In this document: in pieces, positions 30,790 through 34,227 of the stretch
Layout: every line of letters starts with the position of its first letter
How positions within the stretch are numbered: the first letter of the stretch is position 1
From: Fibrobacter sp.
GTDB taxonomy: Bacteria > Fibrobacterota > Fibrobacteria > Fibrobacterales > Fibrobacteraceae
Reading direction: 5' to 3'
NCBI RefSeq assembly: GCF_017551775.1
Contig: NZ_JAFZKX010000007.1
Coordinates: forward strand, 1 to 34,227
Length of the DNA: 34,227 bases
Notes under the pieces: model-generated
What the model was told of the DNA's origin: nothing
The model's database searches: none
The model's input: only the letters and a program-made list of their open reading frames with translations
Made by a program: the position numbers and the translations under genes

Positions 30790-32451
30790 TTACTTGACGT
30801 CCATGTCGTACGTCTTGCCGTCGGCAGTGACCTGATAGCGGCCCTTGAACCCGCGGAAATGCGCGACGCCGTCTTCACCGGCGACTGCGGTAGTCTCAGT
30901 GGTCCAGACCTTGTGCCACAGGTCGTAAACGCGCTTCGCGGCAGGCTTCTCGCGACCGTCGGCAGCGACGATGCCACCGTTCTTGACCCAATGGCGGTTG
31001 TCCCAGAATCCCCACAGCACGATGCCGTTGATGGCGGGATGGCTGAACGCCGTACGGATGAAGGTTTCGAACTTTTCGGCCTGCACCTCTTCGCTGTCGT
31101 TCATGCCCACCTGCCAGTCACCCACGTCGAACTCGGTGACCTTGATGGGAAGCCCGAGCTTTGCGAGCTTGTCGAGGCGTTCCTTGATGAGTCCCGGCAC
31201 CACCGGACGCAGGCCGAAGTGGCACTGCACGCCGATACCGTGAACAGGCACCTTGCGGTCAAGCATTCCCTTGATGAGGCTTACGTAGCGGTCGGTCTCG
31301 CCCGCGGCAACCACGTTGTACTCGTTGATGTAGAGCTTCGCGTCGGGGTCCGCGCGGTGCGCCCAGATGAACGCGCTGTCGAGGACACCCCAACCACAGG
31401 TATTGAAGGTGTAGGATTCGTGCAGAGGTTCGTTCCACACGTCGTATTCCGTAATCTTGCCCTTGTATTCCTTGAGGTCGCGTTCGATGCGCGCCTTCAG
31501 GTACTTCTCGAAATCCTTGCAGTGCTTGGGCTTCTCGGGGTTAGAATAGTGCTTGTCGAAACCGTAGCCCTGGTGGCCCCACATGAGGGCGTGGCCACGC
31601 AACTTCCAGCCGTATTCCTGCGTGAAGTACACGTAGCGGTACATTTCCTCTTTCTTTATCTTGCCCTTCTTCGGCTCGTATTCGGGCCACTTGAACTGGT
31701 TCTCGCTCACCGCATGCCAGAAGAACTTCCGAGCCTCGGCCTTGTACCAGTTCTCGACGCTGTCGCGCTTGTCGCCCGTCGTGATGTTGAGCGCCGTACC
31801 GAACGGGAACGCGTGGCGCTTGAGTTTCACCGAGACCTTCGAACCCGGCTTCGCCTTCACGGTGAAGTCCTTCTTGCGCAGGCTGTCGATGCGGGATTCC
31901 GCAGCATTGTACCAGGCGGTATCCATCGCGTCGGACTTTTCGATTTCCACGTCGTCAATCTGCATCCAGCCCTTCTGGAGGCCCACATGGAACGTGACGT
32001 TGTTGAGCCCGTAGCCCTTCTGGTCGGCAAGGAACGTCATCGAGAAGGTCTGCCACTTGTCGGTGAGCTGGAAGCTTCCGCTTTCCTTCTGGCGGTAGTC
32101 CGGAGGGCCGCCCTGCACCACGGCGTTGATAGGCATGTTGCCCTTCGCCTTGAACGTGAGCGTGTAGTAGGCGGAATCCGCAAGCCACTTGGGCGGCTGC
32201 AACTGGAGGCCCCACCAGATTTTCGGGAGTTCCTTCACCACGACCTTCGCGCCTTCGGAACCGTCTACGCCGAGACCCATGACACCGATCTGCTGTTCGA
32301 CCTTCGCCGGACCGTCCGGGTTGTTCCACAGGTACCACCCGCCGTCGCCATAAGACATGTCGCCGTTGGTCAGCACGTTCTGCGCCAGGGCCGGAGCGGC
32401 AATCACGGCCGCCGTAAAGGCAATCGCCGATTTAACTTTCGAGAAATCCAT
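30790..32451 (-). CDS. Endo-1,4-beta-xylanase, GH10, with N-terminal carbohydrate-binding-like domain
   Basis: A 553-residue secreted enzyme that cleaves internal xylan bonds. Residues 1-23 are a signal peptide ending APALA. Residues 25-172 form a beta-sandwich like CBM4/CBM9-type domains. The GH10 barrel spans about 185-515. Catalytic residues are E341 (acid/base, in DVWNEP) and E440 (nucleophile, in KVTEFD); SENQFKWPEYEP and LRGHALMW are family motifs. The usual WHxQ motif reads WGHQ here. A short beta-rich C-terminal extension (about 515-553) follows. An AGAGG site precedes the ATG, and a TATATTCT box lies upstream. Confidence 0.94.
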   Translation of the reverse strand: MDFSKVKSAIAFTAAVIAAPALAQNVLTNGDMSYGDGGWYLWNNPDGPAKVEQQIGVMGLGVDGSEGAKVVVKELPKIWWGLQLQPPKWLADSAYYTLTFKAKGNMPINAVVQGGPPDYRQKESGSFQLTDKWQTFSMTFLADQKGYGLNNVTFHVGLQKGWMQIDDVEIEKSDAMDTAWYNAAESRIDSLRKKDFTVKAKPGSKVSVKLKRHAFPFGTALNITTGDKRDSVENWYKAEARKFFWHAVSENQFKWPEYEPKKGKIKKEEMYRYVYFTQEYGWKLRGHALMWGHQGYGFDKHYSNPEKPKHCKDFEKYLKARIERDLKEYKGKITEYDVWNEPLHESYTFNTCGWGVLDSAFIWAHRADPDAKLYINEYNVVAAGETDRYVSLIKGMLDRKVPVHGIGVQCHFGLRPVVPGLIKERLDKLAKLGLPIKVTEFDVGDWQVGMNDSEEVQAEKFETFIRTAFSHPAINGIVLWGFWDNRHWVKNGGIVAADGREKPAAKRVYDLWHKVWTTETTAVAGEDGVAHFRGFKGRYQVTADGKTYDMDVK

Positions 32452-32542
32452 AATAAACCTCTTTCCTTTCGCCCAGAATATAACTTATGGGCCAGCACTT
32501 TACTTCTATAAAATGCCTTTTTTCGGTTACAAAAATGAACAG

Positions 32543-32578
32543 AAGTGTTTGAGAAAATACCAAAGTGTAGCAAGTGTA
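32543..32578. promoter_or_regulatory. Three AAGTGT direct repeats between xylanase and the radical SAM gene
   Basis: AAGTGTT at 32543, AAGTGTA at 32563 and AAGTGTA at 32572 are spaced 20 and 9 bp apart in the 200-bp divergent region. They could be binding sites for a regulator of the xylanase gene. Confidence 0.3.
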
Positions 32579-32651
32579 TCTAAACCAGCCTTTTTAGCCC
32601 GCCTTTTCAGCTATCTATTGTCCTGCGGTTCATTTTTATTACTTTTAAAGC

Positions 32652-33536
32652 ATGCATTACACACCCTACCGCGATTTGCTCCTCAGGCTATTCCCGAACT
32701 ACCTCAAGGTGCGCAAGCTCCCGCTGAACGGCGGCATGAGCTGCCCGAACCTCGACGGCACCAAGGGATTCTCCGGATGCAGCTACTGCAACAACCGCAG
32801 TTTCAGCCCGGTGTTTGACCAGGCGAAAGTCTCCATCCAGGAACAGCTCGACAAGTTCGTGCCGCGCCTGCGCGAAAAGTACCCGCATGCGGGCATCCTC
32901 GCCTACCTGCAGCCGTACACGAACACGCACGCGCCGCTCGAGCACCTGAAGGGAATCATCGACCCGATTATAAACCACGAAGAAATTGCGGGACTCGCGA
33001 TAGGGACCCGCCCGGACTGCCTCGAACCCGAAAAGGTGGCATACCTCGCCGAGATAAACAAGAAGAAGCCGGTCATCGTGGAAATCGGCCTGCAGACGGC
33101 AAACGACCTTACGCTCGCGGCCATCAACCGCAGGCACACACTCGCCGAATTCGAAGACGCGGTGAAGCGCTGCCAGGCGGCCGCCCTCACCGTCACCACG
33201 CACGTGATTGTCGGGCTCCCCGGCGAGACATTGGTAGATTTCAAGAAGACGGCCGAAGTCGTACGCGACCTGCACCTCGCCGCCGTGAAGATTCACCCGC
33301 TGCACATCGTCGCGGGTACCGTGATGGCACAGGATTTTTCCGCCGGAGAAATCAAGCTGCTGGAATTCGAGGAATACTGCGCCGCCGTCGCCGAGATGAT
33401 AAAGATTATCGGGCCCGGGACCGCCATCGAGCGCTTCAGCGGCGAAAGCCCGAGCGACATGCTCATCGCCCCGAACTGGTGCGGAGAACGCGACAGGATT
33501 ATCGCCACCGTAGAAAGCATTCTGGACAGGGATTAA
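32652..33536 (+). CDS. Radical SAM protein, TIGR01212 (YhcC-like) family
   Basis: A 294-residue radical SAM protein. The iron-sulfur motif is C31-x11-C43-x2-C46 in CPNLDGTKGFSGCSYCNN, the widened spacing typical of YhcC/TIGR01212. GILAYLQPYTNTHAP, IGTRPDC, EIGLQTAND and HVIVGLPGET are further family blocks. The reaction is not established for this family. The ATG at 32652 follows a TTACTTTT stretch that ends 5 nt upstream, a degenerate version of the leaderless arrangement; no ribosome binding site is seen. apt begins one base after its stop. Confidence 0.9.
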   Translation: MHYTPYRDLLLRLFPNYLKVRKLPLNGGMSCPNLDGTKGFSGCSYCNNRSFSPVFDQAKVSIQEQLDKFVPRLREKYPHAGILAYLQPYTNTHAPLEHLKGIIDPIINHEEIAGLAIGTRPDCLEPEKVAYLAEINKKKPVIVEIGLQTANDLTLAAINRRHTLAEFEDAVKRCQAAALTVTTHVIVGLPGETLVDFKKTAEVVRDLHLAAVKIHPLHIVAGTVMAQDFSAGEIKLLEFEEYCAAVAEMIKIIGPGTAIERFSGESPSDMLIAPNWCGERDRIIATVESILDRD

Positions 33537-33537
33537 A

Positions 33538-34062
33538 ATGAAAAAAATCGAAGACTACATCATTTCCGTTCCGGATTTCCCGAAGCCGGGCATCCTGTTC
33601 CGCGACATCACGGGAATCCTGAACGATGCCGAAGGCCTAAGGCTCACGCTCGAAGCCCTCTACAAGGCGCTCGAAAACGTAGAATTCGACCTGATTGCCG
33701 GACTCGAGGCGCGAGGCTTCCTGTTCGGGGTATCGCTCGCCGAGCATTTTCACAAGCCGTTCGTGCCCGTACGCAAAAAAGGCAAGCTCCCCCGCGAAAC
33801 AGTTTCGATAGAATACGACCTCGAATACGGCAGCGCCTGCATCGAGGTGCACAAGGACGCCGTGAAGCCGGGACAGAAGGTGGTCATCATTGACGACCTG
33901 CTCGCGACCGGCGGTACGGCGAAAGCGGCGGCACGCCTCATCGAGAAGTTGGGCGGCAAGGTGGAAATGCTCCTGTTCGTCATCGAGCTCTTCGACCTGC
34001 ATGGCCGCGACGTGCTGAAGGGCTACAACATCGAGACGCTCACGAGATTCCCGGGGCACTAG
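33538..34062 (+). CDS. apt: Adenine phosphoribosyltransferase
   Basis: A 174-residue type I phosphoribosyltransferase that converts adenine and PRPP to AMP in purine salvage. Visible motifs are the N-terminal VPDFPKPGILFRDIT (11-25), AGLEARGFLFG (54-64) and the PRPP-binding VVIIDDLLATGGTAKAA (115-131). Length and order are those of bacterial Apt. Its ATG lies one base after the radical SAM stop, with AGGGA before it, so the two are co-transcribed. Confidence 0.96.
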   Translation: MKKIEDYIISVPDFPKPGILFRDITGILNDAEGLRLTLEALYKALENVEFDLIAGLEARGFLFGVSLAEHFHKPFVPVRKKGKLPRETVSIEYDLEYGSACIEVHKDAVKPGQKVVIIDDLLATGGTAKAAARLIEKLGGKVEMLLFVIELFDLHGRDVLKGYNIETLTRFPGH

Positions 34063-34106
34063 GACACCCGCCGCACAGACGCCACCGCGCATCAAAAAAA
34101 GCATCC

Positions 34107-34137
34107 AAAAAAAGGGACCCGCCGGCGAAGCCGGCGG
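34107..34137 (-). terminator. Hairpin terminator between apt and a minus-strand gene at the right edge
   Basis: A perfect 8-bp stem CCGCCGGC / GCCGGCGG with a 3-nt loop. On the minus strand a seven-T tract follows after GTCCC; on the plus strand only TTCTTC follows. It may serve both directions. Confidence 0.6.
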
Positions 34138-34167
34138 TTCTTCATATACGGGCGTAGCCCTACAATA

Positions 34168-34227
34168 CTAGCGGCGTGCAAGGGCACGCACGTCAATCTG
34201 CCACCTGCAAAAGTCCTTACTTGGCCG
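34168..34227 (-). CDS. Possible C-terminal end of a minus-strand gene
   Basis: On the minus strand a frame enters at the edge, reads 19 residues ending FCRWQIDVRALARR and stops at the TAG at 34170-34168. The terminator at 34107-34137 lies just beyond it in the right orientation. Too little is visible for a product call. Confidence 0.3.
   Translation of the reverse strand, partial: RPSKDFCRWQIDVRALARR

Overview
The window reads as a chromosomal segment of a Gram-negative bacterium of the Fibrobacterota-Chlorobi-Bacteroidota (FCB) group, most likely Fibrobacter or a close relative. This is inferred from gene content and style, not from a database search. Pointers are: a ParE/ParC pair of the Bacteroidota type; a secreted GH10 xylanase with an N-terminal carbohydrate-binding region; an InlB-repeat/GLUG surface protein whose C-terminus resembles Fibrobacter secreted proteins; a stand-alone TrpB2-type enzyme; a bacterial SUI1/YciH protein; and recurrent promoter boxes of the form TAnnTTTG, the Bacteroidota -7 consensus.

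Layout. 1-1567: the 3' end of dnaK, then dnaJ, each followed by a hairpin. 1590-6523 (minus): a surface-type protein, then a tightly coupled set read lipoprotein > tgt > DUF2156 protein > cysteine-cluster protein. 6589-7260: a DUF4230 protein. 7464-11846: parE-parC, abutting, behind a promoter that carries a perfect inverted repeat. 11963-12829 (minus): two tandem paralogous small exported proteins. 13118-18589: ddl, tsaB, rimI, a YdcF-like gene and a DUF748/AsmA-like envelope gene. 18590-18880: a dense run of hairpins bracketed by a 39-bp direct repeat. 18881-19720: a NifU-like protein with a degenerate scaffold domain. 19775-19936 (minus): a candidate 53-residue small protein. 20130-21512: trpB2. 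21617-30683 (minus): two unknown exported proteins, pmbA/tldE coupled to an orphan HigA-like regulator, an AlgX/AlgJ-like protein, tRNA-Arg(CCU), a MORN-repeat secreted protein, SUI1 and a small membrane protein. 30790-32451 (minus): GH10 xylanase. 32652-34062: a TIGR01212 radical SAM gene and apt. The right edge probably holds the tail of another minus-strand gene.

Most genes are housekeeping: protein folding, chromosome segregation, cell wall precursor synthesis, tRNA modification (tgt, tsaB), Fe-S handling, tryptophan synthesis and purine salvage. They are interspersed with envelope proteins and a plant-polysaccharide enzyme. No prophage, insertion sequence, CRISPR array or classical defence island was seen.

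The most unusual features are regulatory. TAnnTTTG-like boxes recur upstream of about a dozen transcription units. In four genes the box ends exactly 5 nt before the start codon, which predicts leaderless mRNAs. One such box lies in a duplicated 39-bp block whose upstream copy has lost the box through its only two substitutions. Degenerate heptanucleotide repeats occur directly upstream of two start codons. The orphan HigA-like regulator coupled to pmbA is the best candidate for an undescribed functional pairing.
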